From Foetidibacter luteolus (GTDB lineage: Bacteria; Bacteroidota; Bacteroidia; Chitinophagales; Chitinophagaceae), in assembly GCF_009650435.1 (NCBI RefSeq), contig NZ_VVIP01000069.1, positions 1 through 58,315 on the forward strand: a stretch of 58,315 bases of DNA. The letters run 5' to 3'. The translations under genes and the position numbers were made by a program. Under the pieces are notes generated by a model. It was given only the letters and a program-made list of their open reading frames with translations. It did not search any database and was not told where the DNA came from. Positions within the stretch are counted from its first letter, which is position 1. The number at the start of each line of letters is the position of its first letter. Below, piece after piece: positions 25,141 through 33,802 of this stretch.

Positions 25141-25898
25141 CGATATCGCTGATACTCTTAATGATACTCTTCGCTTGGGGCATCATCTCTTTATTCATGC
25201 GCTATCAAATCAAAAAGAATCAATTAATACAGAAGAATGCCCTCCTCCAATCCCAATATCAACAGGAACTCCTCAAAACCCAACTCGAAATACAGGAACA
25301 AACCTTCAAAAACATCAGCCAGGAAATTCACGACAATATAGGACAGGCCCTCAGTTTTGTTAAGCTCAACATCAACACCATCAACGTTTATCAGCCCGAA
25401 GACACCAAAGAAAAACTGCTGGAATCAAAAAAACTCATCACCAAAACCATACAAGACCTGCGGGACCTTTCCAAAACCCTCAACACAGATTTCATTGGCG
25501 ATATCGGCCTCGTGGCCGCCATAGAGCAGCAACTCTTCTTCCTGCAAAAAACCGGCCTTTACCAAACACGCTTCCTGGTAGATGGGGAGGCATCTAAGCA
25601 ACCCATGCAAACACAAATTGTGCTCTTCCGCATTGTGCAGGAGCTGCTCAACAATACCGTAAAACATGCTGAAGCTACCGAAGTAGCTGTAGAAATTCGT
25701 TTTCTGCCGCAGAAAATGAGTATATTGGTTAGCGATAACGGTAAAGGCTTCCATGTGGCAGAAACCACTAACGGCAATAATACCCCGGGCCTGGGCTTCC
25801 GCAACATGCAAAACCGTATGGCAATGGTGCGTGGCTTTATCACAATCAATAGCGAACCTGGCAAAGGCACCCTTGCCCTTATCGAATTACACAAATAA
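25107..25898 (+). CDS. NarL-type sensor histidine kinase (HisKA_3)
   Basis: 263 aa. One transmembrane helix (about 10-31) leads directly into a coiled coil and a HisKA_3 dimerisation domain with His75 in ISQEIHDNIGQALSF, then HATPase_c with the N box ELLNNTVKHAEA, the G1 box DNGKGF and GLGFRNMQNRM. There is no extracellular or PAS/GAF sensor. It overlaps the upstream membrane-protein gene by 34 nt and is followed 12 bp later by its response regulator. The HK/RR pair is clear; the stimulus is not. Confidence 0.9.
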   Translation: MPAEELETSWLAISLILLMILFAWGIISLFMRYQIKKNQLIQKNALLQSQYQQELLKTQLEIQEQTFKNISQEIHDNIGQALSFVKLNINTINVYQPEDTKEKLLESKKLITKTIQDLRDLSKTLNTDFIGDIGLVAAIEQQLFFLQKTGLYQTRFLVDGEASKQPMQTQIVLFRIVQELLNNTVKHAEATEVAVEIRFLPQKMSILVSDNGKGFHVAETTNGNNTPGLGFRNMQNRMAMVRGFITINSEPGKGTLALIELHK

Positions 25899-25910
25899 TC
25901 CCATTCATAA

Positions 25911-26579
25911 ATGAAACCCTTTTCTGTTGCGCTTGCAGACGATCATGTTCTTATCCGTAACGGGCTGGCCGGCCTTATCAACACCTTCGATGGGTACCAT
26001 GTATCCATGCAGGCAATAAACGGCCAGGAACTGGCTGATAAAATAAAAGCCGGCCAGGTGCCCGATGTTATCCTGCTGGACATCAACATGCCCAAAAAAG
26101 ACGGCTACGAAACCGCCCACTGGCTTAAAAACAATTACCCGGATGTTAAGGTGCTGGCCCTAAGCATGTACGATAACGAAACCGCCATCATACGCATGCT
26201 TAAAAACGGCGCCCGGGGCTACGTGCTTAAAGATGCGGAACCGTCAGACCTTAAAAGGGCGCTTGACGATGTGGTGCACAAAGGCTTTTATTATTCCGAG
26301 TTGGTTACCGGCCACCTCATCAATACCATCCACAAAATGGGCGATGACAATGGCAACGGCAAAAACATACTGCAGCTTAACGACCGGGAGGTGGATTTTC
26401 TCAAGTATGCCTGCACCGAGCTTACGTATAAGGAAATAGCCGATAAAATGTACCTGAGCCCCCGCACCATAGACGGCTACCGCGATGCGCTGTTTGAAAA
26501 GCTTAATATCAAAACCCGTGTAGGCCTGGCCATCTACGCCATCAAAAACGGCATCGTAAATATTGACGACATGAACTGA
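25911..26579 (+). CDS. NarL/LuxR-family response regulator
   Basis: 222 aa. The receiver domain has Asp10/Asp11, phosphoacceptor Asp57 in ILLDINMP and a conserved Lys in GYVLKDAEP. The C-terminal LuxR helix-turn-helix (about 155-215) shows LNDREVDFLKYACTELTYKE and YLSPRTIDGYRDALFEKLNI. It is cognate to the kinase 12 bp upstream. A terminator overlaps its stop codon, so it ends the operon. Confidence 0.93.
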   Translation: MKPFSVALADDHVLIRNGLAGLINTFDGYHVSMQAINGQELADKIKAGQVPDVILLDINMPKKDGYETAHWLKNNYPDVKVLALSMYDNETAIIRMLKNGARGYVLKDAEPSDLKRALDDVVHKGFYYSELVTGHLINTIHKMGDDNGNGKNILQLNDREVDFLKYACTELTYKEIADKMYLSPRTIDGYRDALFEKLNIKTRVGLAIYAIKNGIVNIDDMN

Positions 26580-26598
26580 AGCTTTGCTTCAGTTTTTT
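26574..26598 (+). terminator. Terminator overlapping the response regulator stop
   Basis: AACTGAAGC-TTT-GCTTCAGTT followed by TTTT. The left arm contains the TGA stop codon of the regulator gene. Confidence 0.9.
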
Positions 26599-26619
26599 AT
26601 GCTGGGGGCGGACTGCAGC

Positions 26620-26698
26620 CTTTCATGGCATCGCCTGTTGTGTCACTCACTTGTACAGATGGTTTTTCATGGCATCTTTTCAGACCCGGGTAGAAAGC
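26620..26698 (+). repeat. Dispersed repeat, TGTCACTCACTTGTAC subfamily
   Basis: TCATGGCATCGCCTG, TTGTGTCACTCACTTGTACA, GATGGTTTTTCATGGCATC, TTTTCAGACCCGGGTAG. This is the inverse order of the copy at 15.8 kb. Confidence 0.6.
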
Positions 26699-26699
26699 A

Positions 26700-26738
26700 A
26701 ATAAAAAGAGGCTGCCCGTTACTTTTGAGACAGCCTCT
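26700..26738 (-). terminator. Terminator of the PKD-repeat protein gene
   Basis: Minus strand: AGAGGCTG, a 16 nt loop, CAGCCTCT, then TTTTTATTT. About 20 bp after the stop codon. Confidence 0.8.
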
Positions 26739-26758
26739 TCTGTGCAAATAAAAATATA

Positions 26759-29533
26759 TTAAAGCTTAAAAAACAACTTGCTCTTACTGCCGTAAATAGT
26801 GGTTACACGCAAGTAATAAGTGGCCGTGGTAAGCCCGGTGGCGGTCATATCCAGGATGTTCACCCCTTCGGTTAAACGTACGCTCTTGTTACGGCGTATG
26901 CCGCCAAACGCATCCACAACAGATACTTCGCACTTAATATTATTTATTTTGCTCCATACTACTGCCTTAAATGGCCCGGCTACAGGGTTGGGAAATACTT
27001 TCAACAGTTTAACCCAATCGCTGTTGTCGGTGGTACTGTCCCTAATATTCAACACCTGGCAGTATTGCTTTGTGCACCCCTGTGCAGTTCTGATAGTTAA
27101 GCAAACATTGTAAGTGCCATTGATAGGCAATTCCTTTACAGGGTTTATGTTGTTACCATCCAGGTAGCTGCTGTCGCCAAAATTCCAATAGCGCTTAACA
27201 ATTTGGTCTCCGGGTGCTGTTGTGCTGCCGGCGCTGTTAAAGCGGTATTTACCAGGGCCAAGTTTTTCTACAGTAAACACCGGAACACAAGCTATGGAAT
27301 CAGACACATTAATGTCTATTGTAGTGCAGGTTGTATGGGTACAACCACTGGCCGTGTAAATGGTAAGGCAAACCTTGTAAGTTCCCGGGTAAGCATAATG
27401 GTGCACGGGGTTTGCTACGCTTATCTCTGTTAACGCGGTGCTGCTGTCACCAAAATTCCATTTATACATAATGATGCTGTCCCCCAGTGCGGCTGAACTA
27501 TTGCCGCTGTTAAACCAGGCTGTATCGCTGCGCTGGTAACTGGTAAACGCTGCAACACACTGCGCCTGCCCCGGACGAATAGTGAGGTTAATACAGGTAC
27601 TGTCTTTACAGCCGCCGGAAGTTTCAATAAATAAACATACCGTATAGTTGCCTGCCTTATAGTAATGGTATGGTTGCGCATCATTGCCGCCAAGTACCGC
27701 ACCATCCCCAAAATACCAGGTGCGGTATAGGATAGAATCGCCGGAAGGGGGCTGACTGCCATTGCTGTTGAATTGTATTTTTTGCCCTTCTCCATCTGTT
27801 AACACCGTATCATAGTACAATGTCGCATCACAATAGGTTTGCGGTATGCTGTCGGCAGCTACCCAACCGCAAACAGTACTTTCACAGCCGCTTGTGGTTT
27901 TGATGGACAAGCAGACATAATATGTGCCCGCATGTTTGTACACATGCAAGGGGTTAGGGTCGCCGGTTAGTATGGTACTGTCGCCAAAGCTCCAGGATAC
28001 ATGAACGATGCTGTCACCGGCTCCTGCATAAGAACTGTCGGCGCTATAAAACTGTATAGAGGTACCCCTGGCTTTGTAAGAGAATGCTGCCCTGCAGTTT
28101 ACCTGTATCGGCGGTATAGTAATAATCCTGCAAATGCTATCCACACAACCACCGGAAGATTGTATGGCCAGGCAAACATTGTATTGCCCCGGCTGGTTAT
28201 AGTAATGCACAGGCTCAATAGTATTGCCGTAACCGGCAGTGCCATCTCCAAAGTGCCAGGTGCGGTAAATAACAGAATCTCCATTATAAGCATAGCTGTA
28301 GCTGCTGTTGAATTTAACAGCGTAACCTTGCTGTGATTGCTGCCACAGCGTATCAGTGAAGGCTGCATGGCATTCGCCGGGGGTTTGCTGATGATTAACC
28401 CTTACAACATTGCAAAAGGTATTGGTGCAGCCTGATGCGGTTGTAATAGTAATGCATGTATTATACCAGCCTGTATCGATATAATGATGTGAGGGAGTAA
28501 CAATATTACCATCAAGATAGCTGCTGTCGCCAAAGCTCCATTGCCGGTTAATGATACTGTCGTAAGTGCCTCCATGGCTCGCCGAACTGTTGAAGTACAC
28601 CATACTGCTATCAGCGGTATAAACAAAGTTAGCGTAGCACTGAAAACCGTTTACAGGTACTGGTACATCCATGCGTGCAGTATCACTGCATCCTCTCTTT
28701 GTTTTTATAACCAGTGCTATATTATAAGTGCCTGTTTTGTTGTAATAGTGCGTGGCATTGATGCTGTCTTTGCTTTCGCTTTTAGTTCCATCGCCCCATA
28801 GCCATATTCTCTTTACAATGCCGTCGCCCGGCGGGGCAAAACTTTGCTGGCTAAATGTTCTGACGCCGTAACCATTTGACGAATCGGCCAATGAAGTATA
28901 ATAAAATTTGGCCCTGCATTTTGAATAAATCTCTACAGAATCACAGGCATAGCTGCTACAACCTTTTACAGTTTTTATTCTCAGGCATACGGAATAGCTG
29001 CCATCCTGCTTATATGTGTGCGATGCCTGTGCAGCCTGGGTTTTGGTGCTATCGCCATCACCCCATATCCACAGGTATTGCTTGATGGAGTCACCGACGG
29101 AGGTGTTTGCAACAGCATGTGCAACAATACGTTTTGGTTTAGAAGAATCCTTAGTCATATAGAATGCTGCATAGCACACAGGGGCAGCAACACATATTGT
29201 AAAATTACTTTGAACAACATTATTGCCGTTTGGTTTTTCAACATGAAAAAGTGATTGATAGTTACAGTCATAAGTAGAGATGAAGACCTGCTGAATAGTA
29301 TTACTGCAGCTTATAGTATCCGCATAGTGTCCGGAAGAATCGGTATAAACCGTATGATGGCCGATGCAGTTGGCGTTAAGGGTTGAGTCTACAGAAATGG
29401 TTACAGGCCACCAGGCTTTTGCGGCGCCTTCTTTGTCTTTTATACGGCCCTTTACAATAACGGTATTGGCGAATAGCTGCAGGCAAAATAATAGCAATGA
29501 AAGCAGCATCAAAGGTTTCGGCAAATGTTTCAC
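26759..29533 (-). CDS. Large secreted PKD-repeat protein with T9SS sorting domain
   Basis: 924 aa. Signal peptide (MKHLPKPLMLLSLLLFCLQL), a carboxypeptidase-regulatory-like N-terminal domain (VIVKGRIKDKEGAAKAWWPV to about 110), then eight PKD-like domains of about 90 residues, each with a WxFGDS/WGDG core and an HxYxxxGxYxVCL strand. Every unit starts with a Cys and nearly all carry the xxGCxxxxC pair, so disulfides probably staple each domain. It ends in a type IX secretion signal (KVFPNPVAGPFKAVVW ... TTATYYLRVTTIYGSKSKLF). Likely a surface or secreted adhesin-like scaffold; no enzymatic domain is visible. Confidence 0.88.
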   Translation of the reverse strand: MKHLPKPLMLLSLLLFCLQLFANTVIVKGRIKDKEGAAKAWWPVTISVDSTLNANCIGHHTVYTDSSGHYADTISCSNTIQQVFISTYDCNYQSLFHVEKPNGNNVVQSNFTICVAAPVCYAAFYMTKDSSKPKRIVAHAVANTSVGDSIKQYLWIWGDGDSTKTQAAQASHTYKQDGSYSVCLRIKTVKGCSSYACDSVEIYSKCRAKFYYTSLADSSNGYGVRTFSQQSFAPPGDGIVKRIWLWGDGTKSESKDSINATHYYNKTGTYNIALVIKTKRGCSDTARMDVPVPVNGFQCYANFVYTADSSMVYFNSSASHGGTYDSIINRQWSFGDSSYLDGNIVTPSHHYIDTGWYNTCITITTASGCTNTFCNVVRVNHQQTPGECHAAFTDTLWQQSQQGYAVKFNSSYSYAYNGDSVIYRTWHFGDGTAGYGNTIEPVHYYNQPGQYNVCLAIQSSGGCVDSICRIITIPPIQVNCRAAFSYKARGTSIQFYSADSSYAGAGDSIVHVSWSFGDSTILTGDPNPLHVYKHAGTYYVCLSIKTTSGCESTVCGWVAADSIPQTYCDATLYYDTVLTDGEGQKIQFNSNGSQPPSGDSILYRTWYFGDGAVLGGNDAQPYHYYKAGNYTVCLFIETSGGCKDSTCINLTIRPGQAQCVAAFTSYQRSDTAWFNSGNSSAALGDSIIMYKWNFGDSSTALTEISVANPVHHYAYPGTYKVCLTIYTASGCTHTTCTTIDINVSDSIACVPVFTVEKLGPGKYRFNSAGSTTAPGDQIVKRYWNFGDSSYLDGNNINPVKELPINGTYNVCLTIRTAQGCTKQYCQVLNIRDSTTDNSDWVKLLKVFPNPVAGPFKAVVWSKINNIKCEVSVVDAFGGIRRNKSVRLTEGVNILDMTATGLTTATYYLRVTTIYGSKSKLFFKL

Positions 29534-29600
29534 AATACAGATTTTAGGTACAGTTAATTAGAGATGACAATAACTGCAACCGTTGCCTGTATGCAAAAAA

Positions 29601-30380
29601 TTATTTTTTGTTGTTGCTGTCTTCCAACATCCGCATTTGCTTGGCATCCTGCAAAAACTCTGATGCGAAGATGAAGTCGTTAAGCTTTTCGTCTTTGCTG
29701 TAGATGATTTCTTTATTGTTGCCTTCCCACTGCTTATAGCCCTGGTGCATGAAGAGAATGTTATCGCCGATTTCCATTACACTGTTCATATCGTGGGTTA
29801 CCACGATGGTAGTAATGTTGTATTCTGTAGTTATCTCCTTGATGAGTTTATCTATAAGAAGAGATGTTTGCGGATCAAGGCCGGAGTTGGGTTCATCGCA
29901 AAACAGGTATTTGGGGTTTAATACAATAGCCCGTGCAATGCCCACACGTTTTTTCATGCCGCCGCTTATTTCGGCGGGAAATTTTTTGTTGGCATCCTTC
30001 AGGTTTACTTTTTCCAGCACTTCATTTACCCGCTCTTTGCGCTCTCTGTAACTGAGTTTTGAAAACATATCCAGTGGAAACATCACGTTTTCTTCCACAG
30101 TCATAGAATCGAATAAGGCAGAGCCCTGGAACAGCATGCCAATTTGCTGCCGCAGTTCTTTGCGATGGTCTTCATCCATGTTCAGCATGCTTTCGCCTTC
30201 GTAAAGTATATCGCCCTCGTCTGGCTGAAAAAGACCAACCATGCATTTGGTGAGCACGGTTTTACCACTGCCGCTGGCGCCAATAATGAGGTTGCACTTG
30301 CCGGTTTCCATCACCGCGCTGATATCGTGCAGGATGGTTTTTTCGCCAAACGATTTTTTGATATTCTTTATTTCAATCAT
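29601..30380 (-). CDS. MlaF-like ABC transporter ATP-binding protein
   Basis: 259 aa. Walker A GASGSGKT (34-41), ABC signature ISGGMKKRVGIARAI, Walker B YLFCDEPNSGLDP and a switch His in VVTHDM. The sequence (IGMLFQGSALFDSMTVEENV) matches the MlaF group that energises MCE-type lipid transport between inner and outer membranes. The usual neighbours, an MlaE permease upstream and an MCE-domain protein downstream, are missing here. Upstream lie only repeats and lysA. It may pair with a permease encoded elsewhere. Confidence 0.85.
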   Translation of the reverse strand: MIEIKNIKKSFGEKTILHDISAVMETGKCNLIIGASGSGKTVLTKCMVGLFQPDEGDILYEGESMLNMDEDHRKELRQQIGMLFQGSALFDSMTVEENVMFPLDMFSKLSYRERKERVNEVLEKVNLKDANKKFPAEISGGMKKRVGIARAIVLNPKYLFCDEPNSGLDPQTSLLIDKLIKEITTEYNITTIVVTHDMNSVMEIGDNILFMHQGYKQWEGNNKEIIYSKDEKLNDFIFASEFLQDAKQMRMLEDSNNKK

Positions 30381-30539
30381 GAATGCTCGGTTCTAAATGT
30401 GATGATTCGATGTTCAAAGTAGCACAAATCTTTTGTAACACTAATTAAACCAGGTTTGATGTTTGTTAAAAGGTTGCCCCTGATCAAGAGGCGGTAAGGT
30501 GTGCCCCATAATGTTGCGGGACAATGTGGCTAAGTTAAG

Positions 30540-30635
30540 CTCTGAATGTCAGGTTGAGCTTGTCGAAACCGGGTTATGCAAGTCGCTTTTTCATGAATCC
30601 GCCTTCGACAGGCTCAGGCTGACAGCTTAACTTGA
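30540..30635. repeat. CTTCGACAGGCTCA inverted repeat
   Basis: GGTTGAGCTTGTCGAAACCG is followed by GTTATGCAAGTCGCTTTTTC and the inverse phrase CGCCTTCGACAGGCTCAGGC-TGACAGC. Same module order at 45.75-45.84 kb and a shorter form at 57.12-57.18 kb. Such an arrangement can form a long hairpin. Confidence 0.7.
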
Positions 30636-30679
30636 TGCTTTATGCTGCCGGATGCTGTATTTGCTGCTCAGTAAAGTGA

Positions 30680-30725
30680 TACAGTACAAGTGAGTGACAC
30701 AACGAAGTTCAATAGTAGCAGTGGA
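30680..30725 (-). repeat. Dispersed repeat, GTACAAGTGAGTGACA subfamily
   Basis: ACAGTACAAGTGAGTGACAC, AACGAAGTTCAATAGTAGCA. With the preceding inverted repeat it fills most of the 393 bp gap between the MlaF-like and lysA genes; no gene is seen there. Confidence 0.6.
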
Positions 30726-30773
30726 CGATCGTCCCATAACCTTGAACATTAACTTTTGTGCAGCTCAACTTTA

Positions 30774-31988
30774 CTACAACACTTCCACCTGGTTTTTTAG
30801 CAAATCTTCAAACACATCACGTTTCCTTATCAGGTGTGCTTCGCCTTCTTTTATCAAAACCTCGGCGGGTTTTAGCCGTGAGTTAAAATTGCTGCTCATT
30901 TCAAAACCATAGGCGCCGGCATTATAGAACACCAGCAAATCACCTTCACGTACTTCATTAAGCTTACGGTCCCACGCAAACGTATCGGTTTCGCAAATGT
31001 TACCAACAACGGTGTAAATACGTTCAGCACCATTGGGGTTGCTGATGTTTTCTATACGGTGATACGCCTCATAAAACATGGGGCGTATCAGGTGGTTGAA
31101 ACCGCTGTTAACACCCACAAAAACAGTGGCTGTTGTTTGCTTGATAACATTGGCTTTTACAATAAAATAACCGCATTCGCTTACCAGGTATTTACCTGGC
31201 TCAAACCACACTTCCAGCGTTTTGCCGGTTTCTTTTTCGTAAGCGGCAAATGCTTCGCAAACTTTTTTACCCAGGGCATGCACATCGGTTTTTACATCAT
31301 CATCCTGGTAAGGCACTTTAAAACCGCTGCCTAAATCTATAAACTCAAGATTGGGAAAATGCGTAGCCATTTCAAACATTACTTCCAGGCCCTGCAGGAA
31401 TACGTTGATGTCTTTTATTTCGCTGCCGGTATGCATGTGGATGCCGGTAACATTGAGCTTAGTTGACTTTACAATACGCTCTATATGCCGCATCTGGTGT
31501 ATGGAAATACCGAACTTGCTGTCTATATGGCCTGTTGAAATTTTAAAATTTCCGCCAGCCATAATGTGCGGGTTAAGGCGTATGCAAACAGGATAGCTGT
31601 TGCCATACTTATTGCCAAAACGCTCCAGTATGGAGATATTGTCTATGTTGATGTTTACCTCTAAAGACTTGCCCGCTTCAATCTCATCAAAGTCAACACA
31701 GTTGGGTGTAAAGAGTATTTGTTTGGGTTCAAAACCCGCTTTGAGTGCCAGCATTACTTCGTTAATGCTCACACAATCCACATTGGCGCCAAGCTGTTTT
31801 ACCAGCTTAAGTATATTGATATTGGTTAAAGACTTACAGGCATAAAAAAACTTTGACTTACAGCCTGCAAAAGCGCTTTGTAACTCGTTGAGTTGTTCTT
31901 CAATTTTTTCGGCATGGTACACATATACCGGTGTGCCGAAACGTTCTGCTGTTTCAATCAGTTGCTCTCTTGTTAATTTTTGCGACAT
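30774..31988 (-). CDS. lysA: Diaminopimelate decarboxylase
   Basis: 404 aa, fold III PLP decarboxylase that makes lysine from meso-diaminopimelate. The PLP lysine is Lys52 in FYACKSLTN. Other family segments are HIMAGGNFKISTGHIDSKFG, GIHMHTGSEI, FIDLGSGFKVPY, WFEPGKYLVSECGYF and the active-site cysteine in VGNICETDTFAWD. Length and motif order are normal. Aspartokinase, often fused or adjacent in other bacteria, is not here. A TATCTTCG box lies 5 nt before the ATG, supporting this start. Confidence 0.94.
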   Translation of the reverse strand: MSQKLTREQLIETAERFGTPVYVYHAEKIEEQLNELQSAFAGCKSKFFYACKSLTNINILKLVKQLGANVDCVSINEVMLALKAGFEPKQILFTPNCVDFDEIEAGKSLEVNINIDNISILERFGNKYGNSYPVCIRLNPHIMAGGNFKISTGHIDSKFGISIHQMRHIERIVKSTKLNVTGIHMHTGSEIKDINVFLQGLEVMFEMATHFPNLEFIDLGSGFKVPYQDDDVKTDVHALGKKVCEAFAAYEKETGKTLEVWFEPGKYLVSECGYFIVKANVIKQTTATVFVGVNSGFNHLIRPMFYEAYHRIENISNPNGAERIYTVVGNICETDTFAWDRKLNEVREGDLLVFYNAGAYGFEMSSNFNSRLKPAEVLIKEGEAHLIRKRDVFEDLLKNQVEVL

Positions 31989-31993
31989 AGCGA

Positions 31994-32001
31994 CGAAGAT
32001 A
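31994..32001 (-). promoter_or_regulatory. -7 box for lysA
   Basis: Minus strand TATCTTCG-TCGCT-ATG. One mismatch to TAnnTTTG and identical to the pheS box. Confidence 0.35.
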
Positions 32002-32041
32002 CGATTTGAATAATGAGAATTTAGGCTGTTTGATAACTGTA

Positions 32042-32455
32042 CTACTCTTCAAAAGGTTTGAATAGCCGGATGCCGTTATACTTTTCAATGGCTTTTCTTA
32101 CTGGCAGGTCATTGGTCCACAATGGTGCATTCAGTTCAAATGCGAGTGCCACAAATGCAATATCATCCATGTCTGTTTCAGCAATAAGCCTGTGGGCAAG
32201 ATAATAGCTGCGAAAGGAAATATCAGATTGGGGAACCAGCCGTATGTGAGCAAATATTAATTCAAAATGTTCTTTTTGCTCTTCATCCTTCAGCTTGCTA
32301 TAGCTCAATAGCCGTTCCTTATGATTGAAAATCTCGTATATGACATAGTTAACACTGGTATATTCAAAACCTGGCTTGAAAAGCTGCTTAACAATCCTGC
32401 TGTTTTTATTAAGAAGGGCCGAAAAAATTATGTTAGAGTCAATAATGACTGTCAT
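32042..32455 (-). CDS. PIN-domain toxin-like nuclease
   Basis: 137 aa. PIN fold with the acidic metal-binding residues Asp6 (VIIDSNII), Glu41 (IYEIFNH), Asp95/Asp98 (ETDMDDIAF) and Asp116 (LWTNDLPV). The pattern fits VapC-like ribonucleases of toxin-antitoxin modules. Its start overlaps the stop of the 84-codon upstream gene by 4 nt (ATGA), a classic antitoxin-toxin arrangement. The target RNA is unknown. Confidence 0.82.
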   Translation of the reverse strand: MTVIIDSNIIFSALLNKNSRIVKQLFKPGFEYTSVNYVIYEIFNHKERLLSYSKLKDEEQKEHFELIFAHIRLVPQSDISFRSYYLAHRLIAETDMDDIAFVALAFELNAPLWTNDLPVRKAIEKYNGIRLFKPFEE

Positions 32456-32706
32456 TCTGAAAGCCCGTTTTGCTGTTTATAATCTTCAATACCCTTGGAT
32501 ATCCACCACTTATTCTTTTCCCACCAGGCCTGTTTTATTTCTTTTTCAAGCGCCATTATCTTTTCTTCGTCGTAATCAGCTTTCTTCGAAAGCTGCTCCA
32601 CCCTTACCTGGTCAACAAAATTCATGATAGTGCCGGCCTCAACAGAGTCTTTATCTATGCTGATAATATACCTGTTATCCTTTTCTTCCAACAGAATATT
32701 TTCCAT
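32452..32706 (-). CDS. Putative antitoxin of the PIN-domain module
   Basis: 84 aa from the ATG at 32706; a TTG start 27 nt upstream is also open. Short acidic/basic helical protein: MENILLEEKDNRYIISIDKD at the start, then VRVEQLSKKADYDEEKIMAL and EIKQAWWEKNKWWISK. No ribbon-helix-helix or AbrB signature is obvious. The assignment rests on the 4 nt overlap with the PIN gene downstream and on the size. Such antitoxins usually repress their own promoter. Confidence 0.6.
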   Translation of the reverse strand: MENILLEEKDNRYIISIDKDSVEAGTIMNFVDQVRVEQLSKKADYDEEKIMALEKEIKQAWWEKNKWWISKGIEDYKQQNGLSE

Positions 32707-32749
32707 AAAACCGATTTTTTCAAAATTAATCAAAAAAGAGAGTGTACAT

Positions 32750-32777
32750 AAAAAGAAAGTCCCCCGTGGCGGAGGAC
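32750..32777 (-). terminator. Terminator of scpB
   Basis: Minus strand: GTCCTCCG-CCA-CGGGGGAC then TTTCTTTTT; one U-G pair in an 8 bp stem. About 28 bp after the scpB stop. Confidence 0.75.
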
Positions 32778-32804
32778 CTTCAAATATCTTGTGATGTTGG
32801 CGGG

Positions 32805-33728
32805 TTATTCTTCTTTCTTTTCATCGCCCGTTTCACCGGTATCTGCATGGCCATCCGCAGGAGTTTCTTCTTCCTTTCGCTTCGTTGTTTCATCCTCACC
32901 TTCTACGGTAGATTGCGCATCATCTTCTACCACTTCACCCTGCTGTTCAGCAGCTATTTCACCGGAAATTTCTTCATCTTCTTCAATAGAAGACTCAATG
33001 GAAAGTTCTTCCTCACTAAATGCAGGTTCACCGGCGGTATTTTCATCCCCGGTAGTATTTTCCGCATCTACAAGCACTCCGCTGCTGTCTACATGTAATA
33101 AAGTTTCGTCCGCTGTTTTTTCAACCTCTTCCTCATTAAGGTTAGAGCCTTCACGCATAACGGTAGGTTCAATCAACTGGTCGGCCAGCACTTCTTTTAT
33201 CTTTGGCAAATCATCGGTTGAGTTAATGCCAAAATAGTCCATAAAAGTTTTGGAAGTAGAATATACCAGTGGCTTTCCGGGTAAGGTTTCACTGCGGCCG
33301 GTAATAACAATCAGTTCTTTTTCCAGTAATTTCTGGATGCTGTAATCGCTGTTAACACCACGGATGGATTCAATTTCGCCTTTGGTAATGGGCTGCTTGT
33401 ATGCAATAATGGATAGTGTTTCCAGTGCCGCTGTGGACAGGCGCTTTAAAAACTTATCGCCATTTAACTGGGCTATGGTTTTATGGAAATCTTTTTTAGT
33501 GAGGAACTGCCAGCCGCCGCCGCTTTCTTTAACTTCAAAAGCGTAAAACTCCGCACTGTATTTTTCACGGATGCCGTCAAGGCAGCTTTCTACCTGGTCA
33601 AGCGTAATACGCTCTTCCATAAAGCCAAATGCATTGTTTACCAGTTCCACTACATCCAATGCGGTTAGTGGTTTTTCACTGGCAAAAATCAAGGCTTCAA
33701 TGTGCGGTATAATTTGGGAAAGCTCCAT
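32805..33728 (-). CDS. scpB: Segregation and condensation protein B
   Basis: 307 aa. Two winged-helix domains in the first ~190 residues (IIPHIEALIFASEKPLTALD; LSTAALETLSIIAYKQPITK; GRSETLPGKPLVYSTSKTFM) identify ScpB, which bridges ScpA and SMC in chromosome condensation. The family core is about 180-200 aa; here a further ~110 residues are almost all Glu, Asp, Ser and Thr (e.g. FSEEELSIESSIEEDEEISG), predicted disordered. Acidic tails on ScpB are common in this phylum but this one is long. scpA is not adjacent. Confidence 0.92.
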   Translation of the reverse strand: MELSQIIPHIEALIFASEKPLTALDVVELVNNAFGFMEERITLDQVESCLDGIREKYSAEFYAFEVKESGGGWQFLTKKDFHKTIAQLNGDKFLKRLSTAALETLSIIAYKQPITKGEIESIRGVNSDYSIQKLLEKELIVITGRSETLPGKPLVYSTSKTFMDYFGINSTDDLPKIKEVLADQLIEPTVMREGSNLNEEEVEKTADETLLHVDSSGVLVDAENTTGDENTAGEPAFSEEELSIESSIEEDEEISGEIAAEQQGEVVEDDAQSTVEGEDETTKRKEEETPADGHADTGETGDEKKEE

Positions 33729-33802
33729 GAAAATTAAGTCATAAAGTCAATGGGCCATAAAGACAATAAGAAGAGAAACTACTTATTGAACAGCTACTGA
33801 AT

